Positions 6,058 through 6,346 of a stretch of 6,346 nucleotides of DNA are shown here, one piece after another. Source of the DNA: Candidatus Dojkabacteria bacterium. GTDB lineage: Bacteria; Patescibacteriota; Dojkabacteria; SC72. Numbering within the stretch: position 1 is the stretch's first letter; every line of letters starts with the position of its first letter. The translations under genes and the position numbers were made by a program. The notes below the pieces were generated by a model. That model was not told the DNA's origin, made no database searches, and was given only the letters and a program-made list of their open reading frames with translations. The stretch covers positions 1 to 6,346 of the forward strand of contig WOZL01000104.1 in NCBI GenBank assembly GCA_011620305.1, in the 5' to 3' direction.

Positions 6058-6346
6058 ATGAAGGAAGGCTTTGAAAATTGGTTAATAGTTTTTGCAATAA
6101 TAGTTGTAGATACTTTTATAAGTATTCCTTCAGTTGGAACATCATCAATTTTATTTATTCTACTCGCAATCCTTTTTGGAATTACTATCTATCGGCTAAA
6201 TGTTCCATTGTGGCTTGCTTCAATAATTGGCGCTGTACTTTTGTTTCTTGCCGCTTATGCCGGTCAAGTTTATCCAATAAATTTAAGCAGAGATGTATGG
6301 ATGATAATAATTTTCTCATATATTTTTGTAGCATCAGTAACACTTG
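6058..6346 (+). CDS. Polytopic membrane protein resembling the middle of CstA (partial, runs off the right edge)
   Basis: Ninety-six codons are visible and the frame is open at the window edge. The product is highly hydrophobic, with four likely helices (about 8-22, 29-47, 50-70 and 80-95). The order of features, a YRLNVPLWLASIIG segment (45-58), LLFLAAYAGQVYPI (61-74), then a Trp (81) and SYIFVASV (87-94), resembles the CstA carbon-starvation/peptide-uptake transporter just before its PVWLLLQPRDY block; the next codon begins with G, compatible with Val. In CstA this region lies roughly 150-180 residues into the protein, yet here a stop codon (6052-6054) and the rpsT promoter region sit directly upstream. 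The gene is therefore either a 5'-truncated or pseudogenised cstA, a split or shortened variant, or another membrane family with chance similarity. The promoter ending seven bases before the ATG favours a transcribed gene. Codons such as GCC, GGC and CTC appear slightly more often than in the neighbours. Confidence 0.55.
   Translation, partial: MKEGFENWLIVFAIIVVDTFISIPSVGTSSILFILLAILFGITIYRLNVPLWLASIIGAVLLFLAAYAGQVYPINLSRDVWMIIIFSYIFVASVTL

Noticed and set aside
1..6346. CRISPR array, tRNA, rRNA or transposase
   Set aside because: No regularly spaced repeats, no cloverleaf-like segment in the short gaps, and no reading frame with transposase or integrase features were seen.

Overview
The window is AT-rich bacterial DNA (about two-thirds A+T by eye) and very densely packed: eight protein genes, no intergenic gap longer than about 95 bases, and four overlaps between neighbouring genes. 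Translation factor LepA, repair protein RecF and ribosomal protein S20 are all bacterial. The compact layout, low GC, divergent sequences and unfamiliar small membrane proteins suggest a reduced-genome lineage such as the Candidate Phyla Radiation (Patescibacteria). This placement is an inference and I cannot name the phylum. No reading frame needs TGA recoded, so the Gracilibacteria/SR1 code (TGA = Gly) is not supported, although none of the seven complete genes ends in TGA.

Layout. At the left, a forward gene (75-872) encodes a polymerase-beta-type nucleotidyltransferase and meets recF tail to tail with a 14-base overlap. The remaining complete genes lie on the minus strand, read from right to left: rpsT (S20), a four-helix membrane protein, a membrane-anchored protein with a probable extracytoplasmic domain, a SAM-dependent methyltransferase, lepA and recF. 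At the right edge a divergent forward reading frame encodes a polytopic membrane protein resembling the middle of the CstA carbon-starvation/peptide transporter, but with no room for the N-terminal part of that family; it runs off the window.

Organisation. The minus-strand genes appear to form three blocks. Block one is rpsT plus the two membrane genes, linked by a 29-base overlap and a one-base TAATG overlap, behind a near-consensus promoter. Block two is the methyltransferase. Block three is lepA-recF, again joined by TAATG. Blocks two and three start from almost identical 32-base promoter segments (26 of 32 positions equal), so the methyltransferase gene is bracketed by direct repeats of a promoter.

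Expression signals. None of the eight starts has a well-placed Shine-Dalgarno sequence. For three genes (75, lepA, and the CstA-like frame) the -10 box ends six or seven bases before the ATG, which predicts leaderless mRNAs. The rpsT and CstA-like promoters are back to back with -35 boxes on the same bases. I saw no tRNA, rRNA, CRISPR array, insertion sequence or strong intrinsic terminator.
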